DNA of 64,000 nt from Tomocerus qinae. Taxonomy: Eukaryota; Arthropoda; Collembola; Entomobryomorpha; Tomoceridae. The stretch is from NCBI GenBank assembly GCA_020055645.1, contig CM034546.1, positions 32,798,001 through 32,862,000 of the forward strand, written 5' to 3'. The notes below the pieces were generated by a model. It made no database searches, was not told the origin of the DNA, and was given only the letters and a program-made list of their open reading frames with translations. Below are positions 43,239 to 55,289 of the stretch, in pieces. The translations under genes were made by a program, and so were the position numbers. Position 1 is the first letter of the stretch. The number at the start of each line of letters is the position of its first letter.

Positions 43239-43454
43239 TGGCATACCATAAATTGTACCTGTTTGGCTTGGTTGATGTTCATTTCTTAAGCATTGACTCA
43301 AACAAACTGAATCATTTTCTGCACAAGAACTTGGACATGACGAAAAGTGAGTATCGTGAGCTTCTGAATCACGAAAAGTGTCGTTTTTTTCCACGAGCGA
43401 TGATGTACCATTGAGAGAGAAAAATATCACGATAAGTTTAATTATTATTGCCAT
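43239..43454 (-). CDS. Candidate secreted cysteine-containing peptide exon, cut by the transposon
   Basis: From the ATG at 43454 the frame encodes a hydrophobic leader (MAIIIKLIVIFFSLNG), fitting a signal peptide, and then a polar segment with four cysteines in a C-x3-C-x6-C-x3-C arrangement. At about 43238 the frame runs straight into the terminal repeat of the mariner-type element, so the original downstream sequence was cut off or displaced; nothing matching it was recognised on the far side (42150-42200). I do not recognise the family. It may be a broken small-peptide gene or a chance frame. Confidence 0.35.
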
Positions 43455-46400
43455 CTAAATACAGAACGAAACAATTATTTACTTCGGTCACAAAAATGTC
43501 AGCGTTTTTTAGAAATTTTGAATAGTTATTATTAGTTACCTTAGCTGGAATTCAATAATTGTTAGGACAAACTAAAAATAATGAACTTCTCTTACATACT
43601 GACGTCGATAGTTGAATGTCTGTAATATCAAGATCCCGTCCTCCCAGTACTATACGTTAAGTGTTTCATGGACATTTTTAGGAAATGGCTTCTGCAACAG
43701 TCTTTATTGCATATATTAACTTCACACTATTTATTACTGATATTATTACAAAGACTCACATGGTGACACGATAATATTAATGCTTACAATAATATTAATA
43801 TTGTCAACTAGAAATAAATAATTTATTACTATGACCTTTTTTCCTAAGTCATTGCTTAACATCATTTCACAGTTGTTTTCAATTATAAGTTTAATAAATA
43901 AGATTACAACTGCCCTTGTATTTTTGTAATGAGATCTGTTATGTTCAGTGTTGGCATTTTGTCCACTTTTTTGTATTTCGTCTTGGCCACTGGACAAAAT
44001 GGAAGAAAATCAGTCTCAAGTTACTTTAGACTTAAATCAAAATTAAAATAAACTTAAAATATCTAAACATTAATTTAGAAACAGCAGACCTCAAAATACG
44101 CCATTCTAATGAATTTTAACGGCAGCTTTAAGAACATTTGTTTGTTGTTGACAACTGAAGTAGTAAATGTCTCAAATTGACGAAATACACAATAAAAGAG
44201 GTTTGTCTCAATTTTGACCACTTTTGTCTCAATTTCGACCAGGCTATTTTATCCATTCCGTCCAATTTGACCACATGTGGATTTAATCACTCGCCAATAC
44301 TGGTTGACTAATAACGACCCAAGAATGTTGTTTGATTAGTTTCGGTTTTACGGTTCCACAGCAGTTTATATACACCAGCAGGTAGGGGTCCACTCTAGAG
44401 TTTTGATTGACAAGGAAATGACACTTCCTAGGAATTTTCTCGAGATTGAAACATCCTTATAATGCTTAAACCTTCAAAATGATTTTTAAAGATGATATTC
44501 TTTGTTTATTTTAATGTATTTAGACGTAACTTCGTTTAAAATATTTATTCTAATATCTCTGTACTGTAATCAATGCCAATTTTATTATTTATTCCAAAAA
44601 CGAAAATGGAAGAAGCCCTCATACAGCTGACTTAGGTGTTGGTGTGTTATGTTATAGTAGTGTGAACTCATCCTAATGGAAATGTAATGACTACTGGTTG
44701 AAAACATCTGTATCATGTTTCTCTGCACTGGTAGGACCACATTTCAATATGTAAATTAACAGCGTGGATAGTGAAGAGTGTCATTTTTTCGAACTTTAAG
44801 TTACTACATTCTTTCTATTATCAACTAAAATTTGGCTGGTTGGACTTTTTATGGAATGAAGAAATGCATATTATTCCTGTTAATTTACTTACAAAAATAT
44901 TTTAGACACTTAAGTGTCCTTTTATGTTTTACAGTGCTTTAGGACCATTGGCATTTATTAAAAATGAAACGATTCAATTTCTCAGTAACCTATTCACGGG
45001 TTTGAATCAAATCGAATAGGGTTCGTCACTGGTCCTTAGGCTTTTTTGCCAAGTTTGGTCAACTTCAGTCGTTGAGTTCAAAAGTTACTGTGTTGAAAAA
45101 CGGACGGACTGTGCGGGTCTATAAGCTGCCTTGCTCAGGCGAGCTAAAATAAACTACAAACATATCAATATCATATCGTATTCGTTTTTGCTTTGCTTAA
45201 AATAACATTTTCGGCCGCCGTTTAAAAAAATTCTAAAATTATGTCAACTGCCCAATACGCGATTTAGTCAAAACATTTTTACAGCGGAGTAAAAAACATC
45301 CAACCCTGTAGTAAACGAGACCAGGGTCAAATTACTATGACTTAACCGATACAATAAATAGATTGTTTATTGCTGATATAACATAATTTAACATATGTTA
45401 TAATTAGGTAGCTAAGGAAAGTACCATACTGCCAAAATGTTTGTAATAAAGTTATACATCTGCTGAGCTACGGGCTATGGCCAAGAGCACGTACATTGGT
45501 ACATTAAAAGAAACAACCCAAACAAGGTTAGCGGAATAAGTAAAACGATGGCTATTAATAATTTTAGCTTTTTCTGTCCTCCGATATGTAAGTAGTAGTA
45601 GTATTTATTGTACTCATACGTTTGCATGCAGATGCAGATAATATTAAAATATATTGACAGGCGTTTTATCAGATCCGATCAGAATTTTACTTAATATATT
45701 TAAATGATTGTTAGGTATAACATTCGTATAATACCTTGACGATGTATTAAGTAGTTGGTAATATATTATTATCCGACTAAATGCATTTAACATTAACTAC
45801 AGTACCAGTACGTCTGTTAAGACACATTATGCTGAACCCGAGCTAATTTTTACGCCTGTCATAAACCAAGTTCAAATATCCTCTGCATCGTTTTACATTG
45901 TATAATATTATGTTTCAGTGTGTAATACCTGAATAACATTCTTCTGTATCAATCCGTTTATTTAGGTCACGAAAATTATTATACTTAGCTTTGAGACTGT
46001 GTGTAAAATTTGAAGGTATTTGTACACTTCAATATGATGGTAGAATTTATTGCATAAATAGAGTTTAATTAATTCTGAAAATTGGTATGTTTTTATTGTT
46101 TTGGACTATTTTATTTCGTCATCATCAAATGCAGTAATTCTCTTGACATGTGCGTCGAAAATTTGTTGTCCAATGTAAAAGAATTTTCAGTTGGTCCTAA
46201 AAACTTATTTAATTTAATAAACCAAAGACCGCTTTTATTAGTTTTTAAACTCTCATAAATGTTATAATATGTTTGCGTCTGAATACTAAATATGGATCAA
46301 CTGTCTATTTCATCTGCATATGTGAATGGATTCCAATAAAAATGTATTGTTTTCACATTTCATTATTTGAATACTTGAGGACTGTGAGAGTGTCCTTACC

Positions 46401-46930
46401 TTTTGTCACGCTTTAATACTTGCCAGTTTCTACAGGGCATGAAAACGGCAAAAAGTTGTCTTTTGGGATAAGAGCAAAATTATCATAAGGTCTTTTTTGT
46501 CCTATTATTACGCGTGAAACCCAGACAATGTTTTATTTAGAAGACGAACATGTATTTAGATGGTATAATTTACTTTTCATACATGCAGCTTAGCTGATGC
46601 TGATGGATTAAGATGAATAAACATGAATAAAATGTGTTATCAATCCATTAGGAACAATCTTATCTAAGCTATGTCTGTTTGTATTGAAATTGTTACACAT
46701 ACGGGTCAATACCTATTGAAGTAAAGGAATAATAACTATGGTATTGGTATGGCGTATAAAGATAAGAATTAAGGGTTTTCCAATGTTGAGCAATAAAGAG
46801 CAAATAAAAATATCATTTGACACAAATTTTCTTAATGTAGGACCTACATTTCTCAAGATATCCAAGGCTACTCAATAAAATAAGCATGGGAGAAAGTTGA
46901 GTCGAAAGTGGGATAAATTCTGCTAAGAGT
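43455..46930. other. No gene recognised in 3.5 kb
   Basis: AT-rich sequence with only short open frames (such as minus 43746-43997, no domain). Near 44175-44275 there are three TTTGTCTCAATTTTGACCAC-like words. No inverted-end element or tandem array was found by eye. Confidence 0.5.
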
Positions 46931-47479
46931 ATGAATTACATTGTCACTTTGTTTCTACATTTTTTGATGAGGAAGTTAAGGTTGCCAATTGGCAATTCTT
47001 TAGAATTCAACGAATTTCAAAAAAGAGAAGTAATGGAAGAGACTCTACAGAAATTGTTGAATGAAAACTACAACAAAAATATTCGTCCTCCTGGACTCAA
47101 CGGTGAAGATACAACAGTTGTCAACGTCAATATATTTGTTAAAAAATTTGATTTTATTGACGATTTGAGAATGGAGTATGGAATGGAGATGACCTTTCGA
47201 CAAGAGTGGCATGATCGTCGTCTGCAATATAATTTGACGAGAAAGCGTGAAGGAAGCGTGGATATGAATTACATTGTTTTAAGAGATCGGACTAAAATAT
47301 GGGAGCCGGATACTTACTTCAATGACTGCAAAATAGGTCAAATCCAAAATATCCTAGCACTGAATTATATGATCCGTATTCATCCAGATGGGAAAATTTG
47401 GGCTAGTTTTCTTATCACTGTCAAAATACCTTTAATAATGAGTTTGGCATACTTAAAATTAATGAGATACTTACCTTGA
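46931..47479 (+). pseudogene. Cys-loop ligand-gated channel, extracellular domain fragment
   Basis: A single 182-codon frame matches the start of an invertebrate anion-type Cys-loop receptor subunit (GABA/glutamate/histamine-gated chloride channel group). It has NYNKNIRPPGLNGEDTTVVN, VNIFVKKFDFIDDLRMEY, TFRQEWHDRRLQYN, IWEPDTYFNDCKIGQIQN and IRIHPDGKIW. The first residues could act as a signal sequence. Intact subunits are about 450-550 residues; here the similarity stops just before the signature Cys-loop and all four membrane helices are missing. Arthropod genes of this family usually carry several introns in this region, while this copy has none, so a truncated retrocopy is my inference. 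A real single exon is a less likely alternative. Confidence 0.75.
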
Positions 47480-47629
47480 TAAGCCCTGTCCCATTTTTCG
47501 GACTTATGTGGTCAATTCAGCAAACTAAGCAAAAAGAAATACATTCCATTTCATAAACATTTTTCCTACTAAGTATGTGCATAAATGGAATTCAATTACA
47601 TCGTTATGTTAATAAGGGTCAAATATTCG

Positions 47630-48449
47630 GATAGTAATCTGATATTGTCCTTCAGTGCCAACGTCTCCATTTTAATGTTTGGACTCATCCATGTGTTGGC
47701 TTTATATATGTATGTATTTATGTTGGCTACATCCATTCCCCTTATTGAGCGGGCGCCGGGCGGGAAGGAAACCTTTGCTAGTAGGCTCTCTTATTTCGCA
47801 TACTGCCATGGGGATTTTTTTATTCGGGTCACAAGACCATACGCATCTTGTCGTGGGCACAGGGTAATGGCTCCCCCTCACTGCCCTCTGCACTAACATT
47901 GCCGCCTACTCCATTGGATTTGCTTCCGTTCCGTATAATATTGTCAAGTATTTCCATCACGTTTCAGATCTTTTGTGTTCCATTACAACTTACAACCAGG
48001 GTTGCGTTTTGGCTGGATGAAATTGGTTTTGTCCAATGGACAAAACCATTTTATCCACTAGATATAACCATTTTGTCCACTAGAAATAACCATTTTGTCC
48101 GGATTAAATTAGTTTTATCCGGATAAAATCATTTTTTCCAGCGGATAAAAACCATTTTTCCAGTGGATAAAATCATTTTTTGCAGTGGATGAAAACAATT
48201 TTTATCCAATTTTTCCGCACCTCCCTATCCGGATACCGCAACCCTGATTACAACACTCAGTGAACAGATTTTCTGTTTCGCTGTTGTTCATCTCTTCCCT
48301 TTCCTCCAAAAGAAATCGAAACTTATTTTATATTTTGGATCTTTGCACTATTTTGTTTTATTGCTATGATCTTTGTTATTGTCGCACTTCCAGAGACAAA
48401 AGGAAAGAGTCTCATGGAATTGGAAAAGTTATTTCAATGTTCAACGTAG
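47630..48449 (+). pseudogene. Sugar (trehalose-type) transporter, 3' part, broken
   Basis: Pieces of the second half of a major-facilitator sugar transporter follow each other in three frames. These are a membrane segment LMFGLIHVLALYMYVFML; RRAGRKPLLVGSLISHTAMG (the loop RAGRKPLL box and next helix); WLPLTALCTNIAAYSIGF; and finally FWIFALFCFIAMIFVIVALPETKGKSLMELEKLFQ, which has the PETKG signature that ends such proteins. A frameshift near 47750, a stop at about 47866 and a 250-bp transposon (47997-48246) interrupt it. A stop at 48447 and AATAAA at 48527 mark the end of the former gene. Such proteins move sugars across the plasma membrane. The first half is absent; upstream sequence is the receptor fragment. 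Confidence 0.75.
47997..48246. mobile_element. 250-bp hAT-type MITE inside the transporter relic
   Basis: It begins CAGGGTTGCG and ends CGCAACCCTG. The flanks CTTACAAC (47989-47996) and ATTACAAC (48247-48254) match at 7 of 8 bases. The interior is a series of short related words (AACCATTTTGTCCACTAG, GGATAAAATCATTTTTTCC). The 82-bp element at 34530-34611 is a relative. Confidence 0.82.
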
Positions 48450-48539
48450 TCGACAAGAATTATAATTATTTTAGTATTATATTATTATGTAAATAGGAAT
48501 GCAATTTATAAATGTAAAATATTTAGAATAAATATTTCC

Positions 48540-50443
48540 ATTGTTACATAAAACGTTTTACGTGTCGCCACTTCTGTTTTAATTTGATTGATAGTGGACA
48601 ATAATTTGACCCTCCAGTGCCAACGATCTTGGTTTACTTCAAAATAGTTAAGTGACAGACAAGAAACATTTGTACACGAATGGATTGATTGGGAATTTTG
48701 AAACCTTCACTGTCCATGGATAGACCAGTTTTGGCATTAGCGTAGAAAAGTGGTCACATTTCATTTTTTTATTTTACTTAAATATCAACTGATTTTAACG
48801 AAATTTTCTACGTAAAGAGATAACTCATTCTTGACTAATCTAAAGGTCTAAAATCTATCAATGGTTCACTGCCGGTATTCTAGGGTTAAGCAAAGCATAA
48901 TGACTGTTGCTAAGAGCATTTATATTTACCTATAACATGTTTGTCGACTCATGTCATAAATTGTTAGTTGTTATTTCTAAAAATGTAAGTTGATCAGTGA
49001 ATTTCATGAATAAAAGGTGCATGATCGGTCTTCTCTAATCAATATTTAATTATTGTTAGTTTGAATTGGTGGTTGCAGCCAAGTCATTGAAAGTAAAATA
49101 AAGTTAATATTCTTCGTAATAATGACCAAAGTTAAAATATGGTTTTAATCACACATGTATTTATGTATGTGGTCGTGTTCTACACAATAGAATAAAATAA
49201 ATTGACGGGGACGTCGTTTTAGCATCAGCACGTGATTGCATTAAGTTTTGACTCAATTCAGCGTTGCCTCAAAACATATCTCTTTTCAACACCACGCCGC
49301 AAATGTATCTGTGTTGTAGTTTTGTATGTAAAGACTAAGAACGTTGCAAGAAGAGCAGGTTTTGCGAAATTTGATCTGTGTTCAAATTATATAGATTCAA
49401 TTTCAAATATATTGAAACGAAACATAATTTTGAACAAGTTTACACAGATGGCGAAACGAGAAACCATGGTGATAAATACTCCTTACTTTACAAGAAATCA
49501 ATATATACTCAGAGATCAAATACACGAATGTTTGCATACGTTAAAATTTGAGAGACGAAAAAATAGTCTGATTAAAATGTGAACCAGAGGGAAAATCTGC
49601 ATTCTACGATTGAGTTGAGAATATGATATCTTATAAGCTAAGCCTTATAAAGCCCTAGCTTAGCCTTCCTAAGCCCTTATATATTATATAAGGGCTTGAT
49701 AACCGATAATTTACCGAAACAATTACTTCAGAATTATGGGCGACAAAAAAGATTCCTGATTACAATTAAAATAAATTTATTTTCTCTCAATATATTTATT
49801 TCATGATGAATAATCATTAATGGGCATTTAATCGAAACCAATTTTTTTTATCCAGGTAATATTAATAGGTTTTAAATATTATACAATATGTATTTTCTGA
49901 TAAATTTTGAACTCAACTTCAATTGAAGGCATTTCATACTTCTTTTTTTGACAAATCGTGTTGGTATTAACTCGGTATCGAATGTCCACCTGTGAAAAAA
50001 GAAAGTGAAAGAAATCTTCACCATTAATATAAGTTTTACAATTCGTCTTTTTTATTACTAATAAATGGTTATCTATGGATATTAAATCTCTATGAATATT
50101 AAATTAATATAATTGCACATCCCTTCTGTATTTAGAAATAAATATGTAAGCCATCAATCGTGTGCAGTAAATAAAGTTATAAAATTATTTGATGGTCCTT
50201 TCAGGAATCAAACCTCTTCAGAAAGTATATTTCTTAGTAGAGCCCGTGCGTTGAACATTTGTCGTTTCATCGCATGAGAACTCTCATGAACGTGTTAAGG
50301 TTTGGATACATTTATAAACTACTTTTATAAGACGTCCAAAAAATTACCTTAATTAAAACCAAATTACTTATTAAAAGACCAAATTACGTTTATAAAATGA
50401 CTTTTTTTGTATAAGATCAAATTATTTTTACCTTTCTGTATGT
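48540..50443. other. No gene with recognisable domain; one unclassified frame and a hairpin
   Basis: A plus-strand frame at 49232-49582 (116 codons, basic, with a few cysteines) has no domain I recognise. A perfect hairpin AAGCCCTTATA / TATAAGGGCTT lies at about 49671-49697. The rest is AT-rich. Confidence 0.4.
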
Positions 50444-50626
50444 TTAGCCACTTAAACTTCCATCTGCTGTATTCCACCAGTAATAGTGTGGAAAATTCGT
50501 TGGAAGACATTGAGGTTTATAGGGGACACGGTGGCAGTAGGTTGTATCACCTTTATACATGGGACAGCAATCGGAGTCCCTGACACAAAAGTGACCCACA
50601 GGCCAACAACCTAGACCAATAACCAT
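50444..50626 (-). CDS. Cystine-knot-like secreted peptide, candidate last exon
   Basis: From a possible acceptor (GGTCTAG at about 50609) the frame encodes a short cysteine-rich domain with spacing C-x6-C-x5-CC-x9-C-x8-C, then an aromatic tail and a stop near 50446. Six cysteines with a central CC pair are typical of inhibitor-cystine-knot peptides, a fold used by arthropod antimicrobial and signalling peptides, agouti-like ligands and venom peptides; sequence alone does not say which. A signal peptide would be expected in an upstream exon and was not identified; the R1 repeat starts 20 bp upstream. The ATG at 50626 lies before the acceptor and is probably not the true start. Confidence 0.45.
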   Translation of the reverse strand: MVIGLGCWPVGHFCVRDSDCCPMYKGDTTYCHRVPYKPQCLPTNFPHYYWWNTADGSLSG

Positions 50627-50644
50627 GAAAATTATTACATACTA

Positions 50645-51005
50645 GCAGGTCACAGGACCTAGGTCCTGTTATAAATAAAGCTAGTGTGTTTTCCGTGACA
50701 ATAATTTACGATGTGCAGATTTTTTAACATCCAATTGGCCTTTTCACGGTTTCTCATTTAGTGACCTGGATGTAGAGATTTAACATTACACGGATAGAGA
50801 CATAAAAATATTTCAAAACTTTGCCTTAGTACGACCTAAGGTAAACTTTCTTTTTAGCTGTTGCCAACTTCTCTGATCACCCAACATCATCACAATTATT
50901 GTATTTACGGCAATATTAATCAATATGAAACATGCTGCCATTAGACGAAAATGTGCAATTTTGAGGTCAAGTTAACCTTAATGGTTGAGTTTCCTATTAT
51001 AAATC
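50645..51005 (+). repeat. Dispersed repeat R1, copy 2
   Basis: GGTCCTGTTATAAATAAAGC, CCTTAGTACGACCTAAGGT and CAAGTTAACCTTAAT match the order of words in 34825-35150. Flanks differ, so this is a dispersed element. No coding potential. Confidence 0.6.
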
Positions 51006-51159
51006 TTCTGGCGGATTTGGCGTACACTAAGTGAGAATTCATCGGTTTTAGTATAAAATAAATCATGCCGCTTCTACTAAAACTGAAATTAGATAGTAAA
51101 ATAACTAAAACGGAAAATTACACTCAAAAGTAAAATAACGAATCTGTTTCAAGTTGTCT

Positions 51160-51775
51160 TGATTTTAACAGTCAATATTAATATATTTTCATTATGTATT
51201 GACTTCAATAGTCAATATTAATATATTTTCATTATATATTGACTTTAGTAGTCAATATTAATATATTTTCATTATGTATTGACTCTGATAGTCAATATTT
51301 ATATATTTTCATTATGTATGCTTTTGATAGCCAATATTAATAAATTTTCATTATGTATTGATTTTGATAGTCAATATTAATATATTTTGATTTTGTATTG
51401 ATTATGATAATCAAATTTCTGTTGATTTTAATAGTCAATATTAATAAATTTTGATTTTGTATTGATTATGATAATCAAATTTCTGTTGATTTTCATAGTC
51501 AACATTAATCAGTTTTGATTTTCTGTTGATTTTCATATTCAACAGTAATCAATTTTAATTTTCTGTGGATTTTCATAGTCAACATTAATTAGTTTTGATT
51601 TTCTGTTTATTTTCATAGTCAACAGTAATCAATTTTAATTTTCTGTTGATTTTCCTAATCAACAATTATCAATTTTGATTTTCTGTTGATTTTCCCAATC
51701 AACAATTATCAATTTTGATTTTCTGTTGATTTTCTTAATCAACTATTATCAATTTTAGTTTTCTGTTGATTTTTC
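51160..51775. repeat. 40-bp minisatellite, about 15 copies
   Basis: Units start at 51171, 51211 and so on. On the left the unit is like GTCAATATTAATATATTTTC; on the right it becomes AATCAACAATTATCAATTTT. The right-hand units each contain GTTGATTTTC...AATCAAC, a short inverted repeat able to form a hairpin. The drift from one type to the other is gradual along the array. Confidence 0.9.
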
Positions 51776-53585
51776 AAATAATATAGCTTCGTTTCCTCAT
51801 AATATCAATGTCTGAATTTTTAATATGTCGTAGCTACATATATAAAGACTCAATTCTGAAAGTTTGATCAAAATCCGTACGTTCGGTTTTGTGTTACATG
51901 CGAGTACTTTTCGTCTACCAAAATGTGTACATGTTAACCTTTACTCAGGCGAGCTTCTGTTACGGCTTGCTGTAGGTTTTATATTTGATTTTTACAAGTT
52001 GGTTTATGCGATTATTACCATTTACTTTCATTGTTTCCACATTCATTTCAATCATTATATAGATAGTTATACTGTCATATCAATATTGTAAAACAATAAT
52101 TTTCAAGCAAAGCATGCCGCATTTAACTAAATGACTTTTGTAAACATCTAGTAACAATTGACAAATAATATACTCAATTAATATTTCAAACTTGGTAAAC
52201 CTTTTGTTTTTTCTCACCAATAGACCTTGAAATTTATTACTATCATCTTATGGCGTCATCATAAATGTAATTAGTGTTATTTTTGGGTGATAATGAATTA
52301 ATGGGTAGTAAAGCAAAAAGAATTACAAGGCTGAAGAAGAAGACTACGCTTATATATAGGAAAAGGACTTATTGGTTAAATAATCAATACTATCGGTAAA
52401 TAGTAGTCTGTAGCTGTACTTATACGCAGGGTATCAAAGGTCTATTCAGTCCCCCTGTACAGGATGAACTTGAAGTAGTACAGCATAATTGTTAATAACA
52501 GTCGAAAGCCCGTCCAAAGTTACATTAATTAAGGTGAGGTGCATTGTTCGGTTGCCATACCAATAAATAATATACTACGGAAATGAACAACAATAAATGC
52601 ACAACACACCGCCGAGTTCTTCCTTCCTGTAGTAAAATTCCAATTGTTTCCATAGCTACGAGAATTTTACATTTAAAATCGCATTTTTCAAATTCCGATA
52701 CTTTGGAAAAACGTACAGATATGAAAAAATTCAAAATATCGATGAAGAGATTATCTATCAAACCTGAAGCCATTTTCTTCAAATTTCGTTTTCCAAACAT
52801 GAAATAAAAATGGAAATACATTTTTCTTATGTATTTATCCTACTCTAAACAATTTCAAATTTTGGGCGATATAAATTTTTTTTCAATTTTGGCCTTCAGG
52901 TTTGATAGAAAAATACGGGGAGATTTCAAATATGTAAACTTTCTTACTCTACGGTTTTCTGTTTTCCTTGAATCTGGGATTTAAAAACAATGAACCCCCT
53001 CTTAAGGTACTTTAACAAATGTCACTTTCCCCAATTCACTAATTTCACATTTTTGTATTTTGTCTTTGATTGGAAGATATACGGTTCCCAAAATACAAAT
53101 AAAGTTTCAAACAAAGATATCTTCAGTCCAAAGACAAAAATAATATAATATAGTATAATATCTAGAATAAGTTTCGATTAATCTTTTTAACATCTACTCT
53201 ATTTGTATGGTGTAGCACCATTTTAGGACTTTACATAAAGCCGACGAACATAAGCACCATTAACGGGCATACAACGAATTTTATCTAAAAATTGAACTCT
53301 TGATATCACATTTAAATTCATTATGAAATGAATAACAGATGCTTGAAGCATTTAAGGAGGCCGTCTTTACAGACTTGCCGCATTATTTTCCAGGTGTCGT
53401 ATTGTAGATTACAAGTGCAGATTTCGGGGATTGAACTTCTTCAAGAAGTTCGGAAATCTCTCGAAAAGGCGCAGGGGGTCAATGAGTTTGGAGGACGGGA
53501 GGATTGTAAAACTATAGCTCCTGCCCCGGAGGAAAGTGTGGACTGTTGTGGCCTCGCTCTGCTCCTCCGTGCGACACACATACAA
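51776..53585. other. No recognisable gene
   Basis: AT-rich DNA with unclassified short frames (minus 52525-52821; plus 53328-53612, which runs into the foldback element). No domain, array or inverted-end element was recognised. Confidence 0.45.
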
Positions 53586-53589
53586 CACA

Positions 53590-53799
53590 CATCGTATAGC
53601 CTAATGTATTAAAACTGCCACCAGTTGTATCTGGATTTTTATAATGCTTGAGCGGGTCCATTGCATGTTGAAAATTCTTATATGTTAATTTCGTTCCATT
53701 TAACCATTAAGATTTGACACCATAGAATAGGCCCGCGCAAACATTATAAAACTCCAGATACGATGGTGGCAGAATTAATACATTAAGCTATACGATGCG
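53590..53799. mobile_element. Foldback MITE, about 70-bp arms
   Basis: The left arm 53590-53660 (CATCGTATAGCCTAATGTAT, CTGCCACCAGTTGTATCTGG) is the imperfect reverse complement of 53728-53799. The loop is about 67 bp. There is no transposase. The arms include blocks such as CTGCCACC and TATCTGG that match without change. Confidence 0.75.
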
Positions 53800-53823
53800 T
53801 ATTTTGTGTGATTTCACACCTCA

Positions 53824-54072
53824 TCAAACCAAGATTTCCTGAATTCCATTCTTATTAAGTGTTGTGCAACACCGCTTTATAGGAATGCCTGATCTTTCTC
53901 TCTGTCGAACTCTTAACGGACTCGAACCCTTAACGGACTCTGACCCGCAACGGACGACGACTTCTAACGGACGGACCTTAACGATACAGTCCGCTATGAG
54001 TCCGCCAGACACAACCTCATGCACAGTGACAGAAAACATCAAACATGCGGCCAATACGAAAGCTTGCACCAA
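53824..54072 (-). CDS. Possible small secreted peptide
   Basis: The frame from the ATG at 54072 starts with a hydrophobic leader (VQAFVLAACLMFSVTV) typical of a signal peptide, followed by a basic segment with four scattered cysteines, 82 codons in all. The opposite strand has a short repeat of TTAACGGACT words (53910-53985), and the frame overlaps it. No family is recognised and no expression signal is seen, so this may be chance. Confidence 0.2.
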   Translation of the reverse strand: MVQAFVLAACLMFSVTVHEVVSGGLIADCIVKVRPLEVVVRCGSESVKGSSPLRVRQRERSGIPIKRCCTTLNKNGIQEILV

Positions 54073-54149
54073 AATTACAATCTGTGGGGGAATTCAATGC
54101 TATTGTTACCGACCACCTAGGTTGGTAAAATTTATTATCCTTTTTAGAA

Positions 54150-54515
54150 ATTTACTGAATAATTTTAAATATTTTCGAACAATTTCGAATTCTTTTGAGT
54201 AGTTTCGAATATTTTTGAGTAGTTTCGAATATTTTCGAATAGCTTCGAATTTTTTTTAAATATTTTGGAATAGTTTCGAATATTTTCGAATAGTTTAGAA
54301 TATTGTCGAATATTTTCGAATATTTTCGAATAGTTTCGAATAGTTTCAAATAGTTTCAAATATTTTCGAATAGTTTCAAATAGTTTCGAATATTTTCAAA
54401 TAGTTTCGAATATTTTCGAATAGTTTCAAATAGTTTCGAATATTTTCAAATAGTTTCGAATATTTTCGAATAGTTTCAAATAGTTTCGAATATTTTCGAA
54501 TAGTTTCGAATATTT
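54150..54515. repeat. TTTCGAATA minisatellite
   Basis: The words AATATTTTCGAATAGTTTCG and AATAGTTTCAAATAGTTTCG repeat with a 10-bp basic step for about 365 bp. Minus-strand ORFs of 64-78 codons here (KLFENIRNYSK-like repeats) are translations of the repeat. Confidence 0.92.
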
Positions 54516-55285
54516 GGTTTACCGTGGCACTACTTTTGTCGAGCCAAGACTTCCTTTGTCGAGTCGCGAGCCACTCTCCGAAAAGTTCTTTGTGTTCCTC
54601 ACCTTTAATCAAAAGGAAAATCCCTTCACATTTCTGTAGACGGGACGAAATTCTCTTCTCCGCATCGTCTCTTCCTAATTTACTTTTCTGCCTTCTTCAG
54701 GCAAAGTGTTTTTCTTGCCGTAAACACGGGTTATCCGGCTTTCGGATCCCCAGGGCTAGCTAAGTGTTTCTTAAAATCCCCTATCCTATTTTGCGGAAAT
54801 CAACTCTTTTATGGGTAACTCGAAATTAATTTGTGGGAGGATTAACTACTTCGTATTTTGTGCCCAGCAAAATAGTACTCCCCCTTCCTGCAAACTTGAC
54901 TACACTACATTAATAATACACATAACATTATTTCATACTTCTCTCTTGCATCGGCATAATAACTTTTATGTGTTAAAAAGAAATAAAATAACGATCTTAT
55001 CCCAGATAATAATAAATAAATAATCTAGTTTTATTGTTTAGTATTATTTGCTTTGTAGGTCCATAGGTAGAAAAAAACGCTATGCATTCTAAATCATCGT
55101 TTTATCTAAGGAGCTCACGGTAATTTGTAAAATTTGAATCGAACTGGCTAAGAAATTCATTTGTAAGACTAAGAAATTTGTAAATTGAAATATTGTCATG
55201 TTTTATGGGCCAAGTGCCCGCAGAAAACATTAATAAAATCAATCAATATAGTTAGTCTAACTAATTCTATTCATTTGGCTGTTCA
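54516..55285. other. No recognisable gene
   Basis: A plus-strand frame at 54524-54763 is serine/cysteine-rich with no domain I recognise, and the sequence is locally less AT-rich. The remainder is AT-rich. Confidence 0.35.
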
Positions 55286-55289
55286 CTAA

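Noticed and set aside
46931-48449. One fused receptor-transporter gene
   Set aside because: The two parts are in different frames with stops between them, and the transporter part is itself broken by frameshift, stop and MITE.
49232-49582. 116-codon ORF
   Set aside because: No recognisable domain, signal peptide or splice context; left as unclassified within the interval entry.
54152-54612. Three minus-strand ORFs with KLFENIRNYSK-type repeats
   Set aside because: Translation of the TTTCGAATA minisatellite.
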